Shown piece after piece: positions 23,242 to 36,700 of a stretch of 64,000 nt of DNA (position 1 is the first letter of the stretch; every line of letters starts with the position of its first letter). The stretch lies in assembly GCA_013398055.1 (NCBI GenBank), contig VZRS01005492.1, forward strand, positions 91,426-155,425. The letters run 5' to 3'. Under the pieces are notes generated by a model. The model did not search any database, was not told where the DNA came from, and saw only the letters and a list, made by a program, of their open reading frames with translations. Source of the DNA: Ifrita kowaldi (Eukaryota > Chordata > Aves > Passeriformes > Cinclosomatidae). The position numbers were made by a program, and so were the translations under genes.

Positions 23242-26200
23242 AAAAAGAGGACAAGTTTGGACCTTCCACAGTTCAGGTTAGTTTTCCAGCTACTGAATCA
23301 TCCTCCTTTTCCTTAGGTACTGGAGAAGAGAGAAAAAAGTAGAATGTTTATTTTTGTATAAGAAAAAAATTGAATATGCAAATTGGAAAACGGCAGTAGA
23401 TTTTTTTAAACTTACAACCAGAAGGTGTTTAAATCTGCCAAGAACTTCAGTCAAGCAACTGTTTTGTGCTAGTTGGGATGTAGGTTAGTGGTTTCAGCAA
23501 ATACACAGATAATTAACTGAAACTCCTTTTGTTCTAGCCGACAACATAAAAGCAATGAGAGAAAGGAAAAAAAATCACAGGGGAGTTCTGTGGCATCTTG
23601 CAAGGTTTCCAGCGCAATATACACAGAATTATGCTGATGAGCTTTTCTAGTGCTAATGAAGGGATGCCAGACTGACACCACCAAAATCTGATGGTTTTGC
23701 TGAAAAGGAACAACATGAGAAGGAGCAGCAAAAATTCCCTTTTCCAGAAACCAGTGAACAGTTGTGAACGGAAGGCCACAGACACTGAGTTCCTCTTCCC
23801 CTTTCATGCCCTTTCAGCTGTGGCATGGCCTGCTGCACTGGGACCCTGAGGTGGCCAAGGCAGCAGCTTCTCAGGGGTTACCAAGGCTGTGACATAGAAA
23901 AGCAGTTTGTCTGCAGGGAAGGGAATCTGGGCTGGATAAGTGCAATATACAGCACTGCATGACCATTACTTATTATGTGCAATGTATGACGCATAATAGT
24001 TATATATTACATGCAATATATAGCAAGAATACCACTGACATCCCTCTGGAAGGTCCCTGCAGGTGTAAATGTAGGGAGGGTTTCTGGTCAGGGAGGACTA
24101 TGAGGTGAAGGGAGTTACCAGCCTGCAAACCCCTCTCTTCCTCACTCCCTCCAACAGTTGGTAATGGATTGCTAAAAAACCGTATTAATTTATTGCAATA
24201 GGGAAGCTTGTGGTCAGCAAGATGTGAATTAATGAGGAATCTCCCAGAAAGTAAGAAGTATCTTAACCCAGCTTCTCCCGTGATCATATTATGTTATTAG
24301 TAAAATTATTATTGTCCTTATTGTAATGGCAAATCCAAAACACATTTACTGAACAAGAAGTTTTATAACAGAAGAAGCAGTGGTCAGACTGTGAGGCGCC
24401 CAGCAACTCTTTTAGCTGAGATCCTGAGAGGTGCTTTATGTTTAGGAAGGTTAGCACTGCAGGACAGACATGGTGCTGAAACTTCTGGAGAGGGTTGGGA
24501 GGTGGATGTAAGGTGTGTTTAACAGGCAGCAGCAAAAATACAAAACCACTACTGGCAAAGGAATTTGCTGAGTTATCTTGCCCCAGCCTTGTTTGCCAAA
24601 TAAGTTGTCTGTAAACCCTGCCATCATTAAAATTCTTCACAGCGATAACAGCACTTTCCCCAGAACATTTTGTTGAAGCTTGCAAATGGAATTATCTGCT
24701 ATGACTGCTCTTTTGAGCAGTGTAAATCTTCAACAACAATCCTAAATAAACCTGTGATACACAGTCCATGGAACACCTATTTTTATAAATATCTCTGCAG
24801 AGGAATGCTGAAGATAGGAAGAATAAATTACAAGCAAGAGAATGGCAATTTAAAACACGCTCTAACCCTGTTTGCTCCTTGGCACTGCTCTACATTAATT
24901 TAGCTCCAGCCCCTGGAAAGGCAAAAGTCACAGTTTTTATTTACATAACTCAGAGTTTCTAAATAAGAAACAATAAAGAAGTGAAGCTTTGCAGGAAAAA
25001 GACGCATAAAGTATGAACAAGAAATACTACTTTAGCCTCTGTGCCCAGAAAGATGCTGGCATTGGGAATAATATGCCATTTTAACAGAGATACAAACATT
25101 ATGACCTGACTGCAGTACAAACACCAGGCTTCCCACTGGGGAAATCGTATCTCTTTTCAGGTGACGGACACCAAATTACTCTCTAGGGTCTTGTTAAGAG
25201 CTCAGTGCTCAGCACCTCACCATGCACAGGACAGCTGCCTTTCTGCTTTAGGCTATGACTGCTCCTCGGAGATCTGAAATTACTTCCCCGAGTTTGGGTG
25301 TAATCCCAGGCATGAAGTACTTCTTAATCTAATCCTAAACCACTACTGCATGTAAAAGTCCAGAGCTGAACTCAGTGCCTGGAAAGCAAAGAAAATGTTC
25401 AGCAATGGCCCTTTAACCACTCTCTGTCTTACACTTTACAGCCTGGCTTCAGCTCAGTGAAATCTGGGCTGTTTAGAAAGGACCAGAAAGTTTTGCCATG
25501 TCCCACTACTATAACTCAGAAGACTCTGCTTCATCTTGCAGCATGTACAGGAACTGGGAATTAGTGTTTCTCTTCCATTTCACCCTAGCCAGCTCTTCTC
25601 ATTCTGTTGCTGCTCATTCTGGTGAGTTTTAGGATGAAACAATTTGGGCAGTCAAAAGAACCCATAAAGTTGGTCTGGGATAATGATGGTCCAGGTGTCT
25701 GACTATAGAGCAGGTGACAAAAATCATAGATATTATCCAGAAGGAAAAGTTGCACTGTACTGTCTAAAGAAGATTCATAACTATAACTCAGTAGAGAGGC
25801 TGTGATGCTGCTACACTGAGTTAGCCACTATAACTTGCTGTGCTTTGCTATTGTACCTCTAAATAGGTACAGTGCAGGTATGATCAATCCAGTCATGTGC
25901 CTTAGAGCTCATATCATTTTCTACCTGTCTGGGAGATGACTTTTGTCACCCTGGTGATACAACTCCCACGCAGCTGCTGTGCCTGCTAGATGTGCTGCTG
26001 GCAAGGGAAAACACACATATCTTTAGGTATTGGCCATGGTTGAAGGATGATTGGGATGAAATATAGAATTCTTTTTCAGGATCTTCTACTTGCAGCAAGT
26101 AAGCAGTACCTACAGATGTTTTAATTTTTCACACTATACTGCTGTCCTGTGTGGCCCAGGCTTTGTAATGACTGTCAACTCAAATGTCAGGTGGCATTTA

Positions 26201-29200
26201 TTACACCAGAACCAGAGCAAGGAATGTCTAAAGACCTTAGGGAAAGCATATTTAGTTTCTCATGCTCAAGAGAAATTTTGGAATAATTCCAAGTGAGGAA
26301 AGAAGATGGGATAAAAATTTGTAACTTTCAATAAGCCATATCTGCACATACACATTTCCTGTGCTAGAAGGACTTTTGAAGCAGATGGGATGTGACCAAC
26401 CCCCACATTGCCAGAGATGCAGCAGAGTTCTGACTCTCTTTGGCAATTCAGGGCATGGTAATAATATTTGTATTGTACGCTCAGTTAAATTGCCCTTCCC
26501 AGAGGCAGTCCTCTGGCCTGCTCCGATGGGCACCAGGAAAATGCCACCTGTGAGAGAGCAGGTGAAACACATTCAGGTCCACTGCTTTCTTACAAGCAGT
26601 TGGTAGGTATTGCTCTTACAAGAGCATTCAAAGTCCTTGCAAAGGGTGAGGTGAGCAGATACCTTGTCTTTACTGTAGCCCCTGATTCTGTCGCCATCCG
26701 TCCCCTGCAGAAGCCTCAGGCAAAGGCAGCGGCACAGCCGGGGGAGGGGCACGGCTGGGGCTGCTGAGGGCACAGCGGGAGGAAGGCCCTGGGGCCTCGG
26801 GGAGGCGGGCAGAGCTGCGGGCTCGGGGTGTTTGGTGCGGGACCTTGGGGAGGCGGGCAGGGCTGCGGGCTCGGGGTGTTGGGTGCAGGAGTCTCATGGA
26901 GAACAGACAGCTGGAGACCACGAGAACAACAAAAGCATGGAAATGGAAAGCTGAGATTGCAGAAAGGAAACTGAACCCCAGGTAGGGAAATAGTGCCCGG
27001 ACAGTAAAGCTAGTGAGGGAAGAAACAAAGACTAGGGGAACCCCCAAAATAGAAAAGACGCCAGTGGTATGAAGACAAGGGGAGAGAAAGCTGTGGGTAT
27101 TGTATCCTGACTGTGTCCTGCCCAGATAAATCCCATTCTACCTCTTTTCTCTCTCTTGTGTGTAGAGACTGATACGGCAGCCTCCGCTCCCTGCTCGTGC
27201 AGTCCTGAGGGCTCAGCAGTGCCGGGCTATTGCCAGACAGCGCCTCGAGGGCTGGGCGTTCCTGGGGTGGACGACGATCTCTGCTAACTGCCAGTTAGGT
27301 TTTTGAAAACATTTTGGAGTCTTTTGGATTGGAATGTGCAACACTGTTATTCTCTGCTAGAAGGACATACCCAAGCAGGAGTCAATAGCATAGCCCCAAC
27401 ACATTTGCCTCTTGTGTGGGAGGCTTTTGGACCCTTCCCAGTGTTGATAAAGCACGTGTAAATTAATGAATGCATTCATTACTAATAATGACACAAACAT
27501 ATGAAAAACTTTTAAATAAATACTTGAAAGAGTACTAAGCCTACTACCAGAATGAAGTCTAAGGGTTCTCAGCAGCAAAGTGCAGTAGAAAATTGGGGCT
27601 GAAAGGAACAGATGTTTAAAATTAATGCTTTCAGTGTGCTGAACTAAAATATAATTCAAACACATACAGAAGACATATAGACTGGCTTTTAGCAACACAA
27701 CCCCCTGAAACACCTAAACAAGCAACCTTGTTTTGGATCAGCAAGGCTTATTCTATTTATTAAATCAATAAGTGTAAAGCCTATAGACCATTTTAGTTAT
27801 CAGCCTTTTCCAAATGAATATCCCAAGCATTTCTAATCACAACCAAGTGATTTCCATTATTTTGACCTCCGTCTTCTTTGACTAGATCAATAATGTCTGA
27901 TGTAATAATTTATCAAAATATACTGGGAAAATTATTGATTCTTCTTGTACACATTAGCTAGGAGAAAAATACGTCAGGCTCTCATTTTAGTCTAAATGGC
28001 TTCTGAGATTTAAATTAAACTGCATTTGGTATTTGTATGAAGGATATTAGCACTGTATGTAAAACAAATCACTGAAGCTAAAATGGATGTTTTACTTGCC
28101 CCAGTTCCCCTGACGCTTTTATGGCACCCATCACTGCAGTGTGTTTTTCATACCCTAATTGCTTTGTGAGATCTCTCGCTCTGCCTCCCACCCCTGTGCA
28201 CTGGCGCAGCGTTCAGCAATGCCGTCTGACACTCCTCATCCTGCCTCTTGGGGAGGCTCAACTCGAGGCCAACTGGAGATTTTATTTAGTTGAGAGATGT
28301 ACTATAGAAGTAGAAATCTTTCATGTAAATCCTGGGTGTTCACAAAAGGATCAAAAGCTTATGTGTATACGATGGTATGGGGCAGGATTAATATTTAGCC
28401 ATGCTGTGTTTTTAGGTGTGGGGTTTATTAATGAAAGTAATATTTGAAAGAAGACAGTGAAGAAAAGCTGTATGTTACAATATGCTGCATTTTCTAACAG
28501 TACTGTGCCCGAGAACTATCAACTGCAGTTCATTTACAAATATCAAACTTACGGAAATCTAGCCAATTTTATTTCTTAATAGCTCTGTACTAATACATTT
28601 TGGGGAGGAGGGATGTGAAGATGAAAATACTAAAACAATGTGCTGAGTCATTAAGCAGAATGAACCATCCCTTCCCCCCGCAGCTGTAATCTGTCACCGT
28701 ATCATTTACCTATTGCATGTGTTGTAATAGCCAACCGTAGTTTCTTTTTCACCTTTTCTTTCAGATGAAGAGACTTAAAAATTGCAAATGTTTCTCCCCT
28801 TAGATGCAAGAGCATAAATCACAAGTAATACTGAGCTCTCTGCCTCATATTGATTCTTTTGTGAACTAAGCCAGATGGGTTCAGATATGAGCATGATCTA
28901 ATATTCCCCTTAGCTTGATTTATAGATTTCTTTGTGCATTACCTGACCATAAATGAGTCTTGCATTATTTCTTGCGTGCCTGTCAAATTAAAGCAAAATA
29001 TTCTCATTGACCTTTCAACCTGGGAGAAAAAAAAGAGTCAGAGACATTTTACTGCATGTATTACAGGGATCTTGGTGCTTACATGCCAATTAAGAGTGTG
29101 TGATTATGAAAGAGGTCTAGCAATTTGTGTTGTGCGTAATGATTTCATTTTCCTGTAAAGCACGCAGTGGATGTACTGACAGTAGCATAAGCTACATTGC

Positions 29201-30496
29201 AAATAACCCTAGAAGAGAGAAGAAGAGGAGAACAATTTGGCACAATTCATTCCTTAATTTACAGAAACAAGCACTTATTGCAAGAACTGAAATGTTTTTC
29301 TGGAAGAAAATAATGCTCTTTAAACCACAGGCCCAGCAAGCAAAATTGCTGAGATGCCGCCACAGACGCGTTAATGCCATGGAAGGGAACAAGCATCGGG
29401 GGCATCTGCTGACCCCAGAGACCTCTTCTGGGAACAAAATGAGTTTAATATGTATGAAAAATAATGAGCAATGTATCACGAGCCTATCACTGGGACACAA
29501 CCTTGGGCTCTGGACTTGCAGCCAACCTGAACAGGAGACACTGAGCTTTGTCTGAGCAAAGAGCTCCTGCTTAACCTGAAGGGACTGACCTCAACGACCC
29601 ACCACCTCCTCCCACAGTTTTTGAGCGTGTTTCTACAGCCTAATAAGCCTATTATCTCCTCTGTATTTATTTGCAAATAATGTTCAAATCTAGCAAATCT
29701 AGGCATTAAAAAAAGAAAATATTTCCATCTTTGCCATTCTTCAGTTTTTTGACCAGATGAAGTATGGTAAACATGCTCTGAAACTGCTCAGCAGACCAAA
29801 TCCCTGTCATGTTTCTATTTAGGTTGTATCTCTATTCTGTATCAGGAGATGACATTTTCAGTAAGAACAAAATTTTAGCTTCTGCCTTTTAAGAAAGAAC
29901 TTTTAAAATCAGTCTTTCTATGTTATGTGAGCATGCCACAAAACCTGGCTGGTAGCCCTGGCTCTGGAAACAGGCAGACCTGTTTGTGTTCTCAGCTCTC
30001 CTTTCCAGGTACCCCACCCCCATCTGGTCTGTGTCACCAGGAAAATCCTTTTTTCCCCCAGTTTTTCTCCACCTCAGGTATGTTTAGACTAGCCAACCTG
30101 CTCCTACGAATGAAAATAGAGGTTCAGGAATATTAATGTTCCTTTCCAAATCCTTGTTAAGGTCATTGAAACATTGACTACCCCGTTTCCTAGACTGTGG
30201 TCGTTATTTGATTCTTAAATGGCTCTGCTGTGGCAAGAAAGCTTTTCTTAACACATCCAATTGGCCAAACACTGAAGTGTTTTACATCTGCCCAGGGATG
30301 CACCTAAACAGTGTATCTGTTCTGGGGGCCTGTATTCATGAGAGAAGGTCATACGTATACATTTTCTTTGGTTTGGATGCTTTATTTTAATTCCCATGGC
30401 TGATCACATTTGTTTATTTTTATTACACTAAGCTTCCAGTCCCTGAGAATGGGATCTGTGGTGCTAAAGACACTTTTATTATATATGAGACTTCAA
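23242..30496. other. Presumed CHST8 5' intron, no gene seen
   Basis: Only short chance frames are present on both strands. The notable exception to the AT-leaning composition is a small GC- and CpG-rich patch at about 26690-26890 with a 48-bp tandem repeat, listed separately. No exon, tRNA or convincing interspersed repeat was recognised. Confidence 0.4.
26796..26891. repeat. GC-rich tandem repeat, two 48-bp units
   Basis: Two adjacent 48-bp units share GGGGAGGCGGGCAG and GCTGCGGGCTCGGGGTGTT. They sit inside a CpG-rich patch (about 26690-26890) that stands out from the flanking intronic DNA. Read on the minus strand the array gives a repeated TPRAR-ARLP peptide, because 48 is a multiple of three, but there is no other sign of a gene. 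It may be a small minisatellite or a minor intragenic CpG island. Confidence 0.88.
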
Positions 30497-30745
30497 CTGA
30501 TAGTCTTTGCCCTGAGGAGCTCACAGTAAAAATAAGCAGGCAGATAGAGAGATAAAAGACATGATTCAGCATCAGATGTAATTTGCTGTATGAAGCTGAT
30601 CCAATTGTATTTGAAGGATTTATTTTACAGATGAAGAAACTTAGGCACAATGAAATGAAATGACTTGCAGAAAATACCACAGAAGTCCTTGGAAAAGTCA
30701 GAACTAAACTCTGATTGCCCCATAGCTCCCAGGACAGCCCTTCTC
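30497..30745 (-). repeat. MIR-type tRNA-derived SINE relic
   Basis: The plus strand holds ordered segments of a reverse-complement MIR-type element: CTTTGCCCTGAGGAGCTCACAG at its left, then TTTTACAGATGAAGAAACTTAGGCACAATG from about 30622, then GACTTGCAGAAAATACCACAG, and a final CAGAACTAAACTCTGATTGCCC. In amniote MIR copies the same order is TTTTACAGATGAGGAAACT, GAGGCACAG, TGACTTGCCC, CACACAG and a GAACCC-type box-B complement. The tRNA-derived head is to the right, so the element is on the minus strand. Edges are approximate. Confidence 0.62.
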
Positions 30746-31382
30746 TTTGAAGTAGAGGGAACTATTTAAGCCTTACATGTACACAACTACACACGCTGCA
30801 CACCCCAGTTTGTAGAAATTTTACAGGCCTACGCAGTTCTGCCATGCAGCAGGTTTTTTGTGGTTTTTTAAAATCCCTCTGCTGTGCATAAGCCTGGCAC
30901 CATCTCTTCATTGTGAGTAGTTCTTATTCAGAGATACTCTTGACGTCTAGCACAAATGGTGCTTCGAAGAGATGTTCACTGCATAAAGACACAGAAAATG
31001 CACCTACATTTCCTATTCTGGTCAGTATATTTATATGAAAAGTATTGTGGTGATAGATCAAAATGCAGTGATTGCTATTACCCTTCACATGGTGATTTAT
31101 AATTGTGGATTTACATCTGACTAAAAGATTGTTCAGACTGTCTGGCTTGCATGGTAATAACAACAGGCTCTCCCCTATATCCTTTTAGTATGGCAAAGCC
31201 CCTTCACTTTAAACAATTCCATGAACACACAAAATGAGAGTTAAAAACCTCTTGCAAAATATAAAAATAATAAAGCACCATCAGGGAAACCCTAAATCAT
31301 AATGACAACTTTATCCAGTGTCAGCTACAGACACTCACTGACTACAATGGACTTTTAAGAGAAGCATTTCTATATCTGGTAA

Positions 31383-31423
31383 GCAAAACAAAACTAACAA
31401 CAACCAACCAAACAAAACAAAAG
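31383..31423. repeat. CAAA-rich simple sequence
   Basis: An impure run of CAAAA, CAAC and CCAA units about 40 bp long. It is low-complexity sequence with no other signal. Confidence 0.75.
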
Positions 31424-32329
31424 GTAAAGGGAAAAGAGGCAGGGAAAGAATATTCAAGAATTTCTTAATAGAATTGAAGGGCTAATTGCAGAAGAAAACT
31501 ATTGACCCTGTGATACTATGGAGTTTTATTTCACAGAAAAAAATAGGATGTTGTAGGGTCAAAACATCCTGTTCCCTTTAATAACATTTCTCAGTCTGGG
31601 AAGTATAAACATCCACGAGTCACCTTCATGTCTATATACTATAAACATAATTATCTTTGTTTCCCTGTGTTGAACCCACTAAAGGATTTTTTTTCTTCAG
31701 TTGCCTGGAAAAACAAATGTTCAAGGCTGAGGGCTGGTACCTTGCTGTTGGTACGAGCTGGACTATGGCATTCACATTTAAAAAGTAAAACAACAGACTG
31801 ACCTGTGAGACCTTTACTGTATAATGAATAGGATCTTAAAAACAGACTGCTTCATGGAGGAGTTTTCTCCTGGCATCAGGACTGCAAATTTCTTCCTGCC
31901 CTGAGGTTGGTAATGGCTGGGCTATGAATGTGCTCCAGGCTTCCAGGGAGGGGAAATGCAGTAATCCATGCATTTTCCCAGAACTCTCCTCCCTACTTCA
32001 GTATTTCCAGAGCTTTCTTAGAACACAAGTCCTAAGAATTCGTTCTAGAATGAAATATGTCTCAGAAAGGCTGAAAACAAAGCCAAAATGTGCCTCAATT
32101 TCCTGCTGATGATACTCAAGACCTGAGCCATCTACACCAAGAATCCTTGCCATCTGTGACACCCTTCAGGGGAAATATGCTGTGCTCTCCAGGTCATCTC
32201 TGCACAGCAGGGAAATAATCCTTTTTTGCTGGACACACACTGCCCTTATGAGGCAGTGAGGAGATAATCTGAGTTGAGCTTTTTTGAAAGTATCCATCAC
32301 TACAGTCCAAGCAATAAATCCTGCTCCTT

Positions 32330-32430
32330 TCCCAGCAGTTTATTCCGCAGCAGAAACATAGATAGTGACAGAGAAAATCACTTGGATCATCTAGTTTGTC
32401 CCTTGCTGGGGGAAAGATGGTTTCTTGCAT
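32330..32430 (-). repeat. Possible ancient CR1/L3-type LINE fragment
   Basis: GGATCATCTAGTTTGTCCC followed by TTGCTGGGGGAAAGATGG resembles the reverse complement of the 3' end of old CR1-related LINEs, where a GATCATCTAGTCCAACCCC-like segment precedes CTGC and a GC-rich run. Only a few dozen bases match, and there is no tail repeat. Confidence 0.3.
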
Positions 32431-33701
32431 TCATTGTCTTTGCAGACAATACCTCACCCAAAATTATCACCTGACCTAAAGTCTGACAGAGAAATAGAAT
32501 ATTACAAAGACAGTCCCTGCTCAGGTGCCTGGTTTATTGTTTGTGTAGCAGCAGAGAATGAGTACAGCTTACAAGACCAAAAGGGGGGGAAGACCTGTAA
32601 ACCTTTCTGCTTCTCAAGATACCAGTTCAGGGGAGATGCTGAGGGAAGGAGAAGGCAGACATTATGTGTCTGTGAGCAGAATTGTCCTGAGGGGGTACTA
32701 ATCTGTGAGAATTGTTGGAAATTACTAAAAAAGGAATAAATGTAGTAGTGGTATCTAGGGGGGCCCTAAAGGACTCTCCTTCCCTAATCAAGGGATTCTC
32801 TGAGAAATGATTGGGAGGCCTTCCCCATCTGTTTTCCCCATAGCACTCCCTATAAAGGGAAGAAGTCACAAAAGTGTTGATGTCTTTTCTTCCTAAAATT
32901 ATAAAGAGGATGATGCCTCTCAAGGCTCTGTGCAACAGCTGGAAGCCACAGTTGCTCCTTAGGACCAGACCCACTAAAACATGATTTTGTAATGTCAGTG
33001 GTTTTTTAGGGCTTCGTGTGTGCTCTTGTACCACAAGTTACAATTTCATTTCCAGAAGGTGTTTGCTTTCATAACATTCAAGGTGACTCTAGGACAAGAC
33101 CTAGAGCAGTGAGAGGGAAAAGCAAGGCTTTGCCATACTTTGACTGATTCAAGGTCCAGCCTGTGGGAGACTCATCCTGTCTCTGCCACCAGGAATTGCT
33201 GTAAACTGTTCTCATCTTCCTTGATGTCCTTGAAAGGACATTTTAACAGCCAGGCAGCCTTCTGTTCTTCATTAATCCCTTGGGGCATGGATGCCAGCTC
33301 CCCTTTCAGCTCGTCTGGCTTCTTCTCACTCTTACTTTTGAGTCTCAGCTTTAGGTCTTGAATTTATTCCTTCTTGCACCCTTTTACCCCTTTGCCTCAT
33401 GTCTGTTGCCTCACCAGGGCCCCTGGACAGCCCAGATCCCTCTTTTCTTGACTTAAGCAGGTGCATGGGTTGCTGTCTTTGCCTGATTTTATTTACTGTA
33501 TTTTGCAGTCAGCGTCGGGGCTGGGGAGGGATATGCTGGGAGCAACATCAGAGACAGGAGGTCAGGAGAGGCAAAACCAGTTAATGGATTGGTGTTTTAC
33601 CATGGGCTACGTGCTCCTCAGCCTCTCCCTGCCCTCTTTCACTCTGCTTTGCCCTCCTGCTCCATCAGCAAAGAGCACAGCCTGTTCCCTGGGTTTTGGA
33701 C

Positions 33702-33741
33702 CAGGGCTCGTGCTGAGGGATCAGGGCTCGTGCTGAGGGCC
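33702..33741. repeat. Tandem duplication, two 20-bp units
   Basis: The unit CAGGGCTCGTGCTGAGGGAT occurs twice head to tail, the second copy differing only in its last two bases (GC rather than AT). It is probably a recent slippage event and a length polymorphism candidate. Confidence 0.9.
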
Positions 33742-36700
33742 CAGACAGGCTAAGCCATCCCTGTCATCTGCTGAAGGATGGTGAAGACCTTTGTGTTCCT
33801 ACTGCATGAACAACTGAGTTGGAATGGCCAATCTTTTGAACACTCAACTACGAAAAAGGTGATATTTTGGCCCAAACAGGGTGGAGATGGAGATGAGAGG
33901 CTCTTGTTCTTGGGGACAGACAGGAAATACAGCTTTCCAAATCAGTTTATTTTGCTTATGATTCACCACAGGATTTTACCTTCCCTTTTGGAATGTCGTC
34001 AGCACACGTGGACAAAAGACATGGTATTTTGCTATATTGTTGTACTTAGACCAGCCACAAAATATTAGAATCCAGATCATATCCAACTATCATGTGATTA
34101 TATGGCAAACTAGCACAGCCGGAGATCCTCTGTGCCACACTCAGCCCTTGACAGAGCTCTCACAAGCAATGTGAGTGATGAGCTCCTATTTAGGAACTGA
34201 CAAATTTGTGTGGATCAATGATTACTAAAAAGAAAATGTCACGAAAGAGGACAGTTCGGTGCAGTATCATCCAGGAGCTGTCGATATCTCTGCTGGGAAA
34301 ATTAAAATAAAGTCGTCTTACAACACATATTTCAAACATTTTGAATTTAATAATTAACTAAAAGACAGATGCAGCAGCCCATTTCCAGAGTGCATTTCAG
34401 TGTCCATTAAAAACAGATTGTCTAAAAGGCAATTACTTCATTGTAATCCTTGCTGAGGCTTGCTGGGATCTTTCATTTATTAAGTGTTTTATGAACTATT
34501 TGTTGTTTTTTGGGGTTTTTAAAAATGAGGGTAGCAACTAATTAAACATGAGAAACATTACTCTGAACTTAAAAAAAAAATCCAAATGTTTTGACACTTA
34601 TAAGAAAAAACATAATTTTTTAATTGGAAATTATTTTTAATTTTGAAGATTTCTGTTTCAGTGATAAAAATGAAACACTCAAGTTGTCTTTTGGACAACT
34701 GAAGCAATTCTTCCCCCTACTGATTTTGGTTCAACCACCGAAAAGAAAAATTATTCAGAATCCAATTCTTCTGGCAGGAACGAGCTCTGCAGGTGTTACT
34801 TGTTCACTTGGTATTGTCCTAGGAAGCTGTCATGGCTCTGCTGACACAGAGTGAGGTGAAGTGCCAGTGAAATCGGCAGTATTGCTACAAATAAATATTT
34901 GTAGAGTTCAAAGATAGGAGATATTTGAGAAAGTTTGTCCTGTCCTTTACGTCAGCAGTCCTCATGTGCATTGCTATTTATGGTTATTGGAGGGGTTTTT
35001 TCAATAAGTCAATGTAGAACTAAGAATTAGCTATTTTAAAAACAATATTATTACAGGTGTTCCTTTTCTAATGATTTTTCAGAACTGAGACCCTAATTGC
35101 AAACCCATTACAAGCCCAGGACAAGAAGAGCCAGTGGTTTCACAGAATAAAGGAATAAGCAAAACAAGGGACTGGTGCCAAGTGCTGGCAGAGTACAAGC
35201 AAGAAGCAGGAGAAGCACTGCTCGCTTGATGGATTGTTGTGTTTGACAAGGGACACCGAGTGCCAGGCTGAACGTGGGCAGCACAGGGAATGGCACATGC
35301 ACAGAAATCCCATCCTGAGCACGTCCACAGAGCCGAACGTGCTGCAGTGTAGGAGGCTGTTTCCATCTTTCAGATCTTTGACATTGTTAGAAATCTTAAT
35401 ATGGCCTCATTTTACAAATTTAGGTTCAAATTTCTCCCTTCTTCTCGACCTCCCTGTTGCTCTGGGGGAGCTGCAATTCTTTCACCAAAGATCTCACTCC
35501 CAGGCATGATCTCCTTTTCCATGATGGGATACAACCTTTTCCTGAGGCTTTTTGCATTTGACATTCATCAGGTGTAGATTTTTTATAAACTTTAGGAAAA
35601 GCAACAAGGTAAAAGAAGCAGTGCTGTGTGCTGGAGGCTGGTGCTGGCTGAGCCCTGCGGTCTGCTAGGGAGAGCTCAGGGCAGGGTGGACTGGGACTGG
35701 CAGCTCCTGCGGGATGCTGAGCTGAGACAAGGGGAGATTCGTCAGTAGAGCCAAATCACAGTACCCAGGCTGGATAAAAATCATCCAGATGGAGTCTTTC
35801 TGCTTTCCCCAAACTGAATTTCCTTCTCAAGAATTTTGTATTTCATGACAAGTTTTAAAACGGATATTTTTTTCAATCTTAAAAGAGACCCAAACTTAGA
35901 ACTTCCCATAGGACAGAAATTCATATTTTGGTGATAAATCAGAGTAAACTATGTTAACTGGAGAAACTGAATGTCTGGGGCCAGGTAGCGGATAGTGCTT
36001 TCCAAAATGACAGAGATCCTTACACATGGCACAGGGATAATCCTGAGGACAGTCATGCCTCCCATGTTACCTGTGCAGAAGCTGCACCGAACTCATGCAA
36101 AGCTTTTGCAGGTAACAAAAATTGACCTTAGGAGCCTTTACAACAAGTTGCCTTCTCTAGTCTTACTGCTTTCTGTTGATACCTTGGCAGCAGAATGGAG
36201 AGTTATTTGGTATATTTTCATTTGCAAAATTACATTTGGAGAGGAGAAAGTTCATAAAGTAAACCAATATAAACAAAAATAGCCCTTCCGGGTAAGAAAA
36301 TACAGCTAACTGTGGGAAGTGCATGTAAGTCAATACAAATAACAGCCATCTAAAACCACAATTCTGTGTATTTCTAGCAACCAAACTTCAAAAAGAATAT
36401 GAAAACTTCAAAAGAAGATGATAACAAAGGAGGACAATGACATGTAGATCAGAGAACATAACATGTGGAGAGGCCGAGAAAGCCAAATTCATGGAGTCCA
36501 CTGAAAGAGATGGCTCAGGGTGAACATGACCACACTCTAATATCAAAGTAACAACAGAAATGAAGGAAGTTATTCACAGTCTCAGAAAATTGCAGCCAGG
36601 GAGAAATGGCCTGAAGCTAAGAAAGAAAACATTTAGATGAGATATTAGAGGGGATAAGAAGCCCTGAGAAAAGTAAGTAACAGGGCAGTTGAATAGCCAA

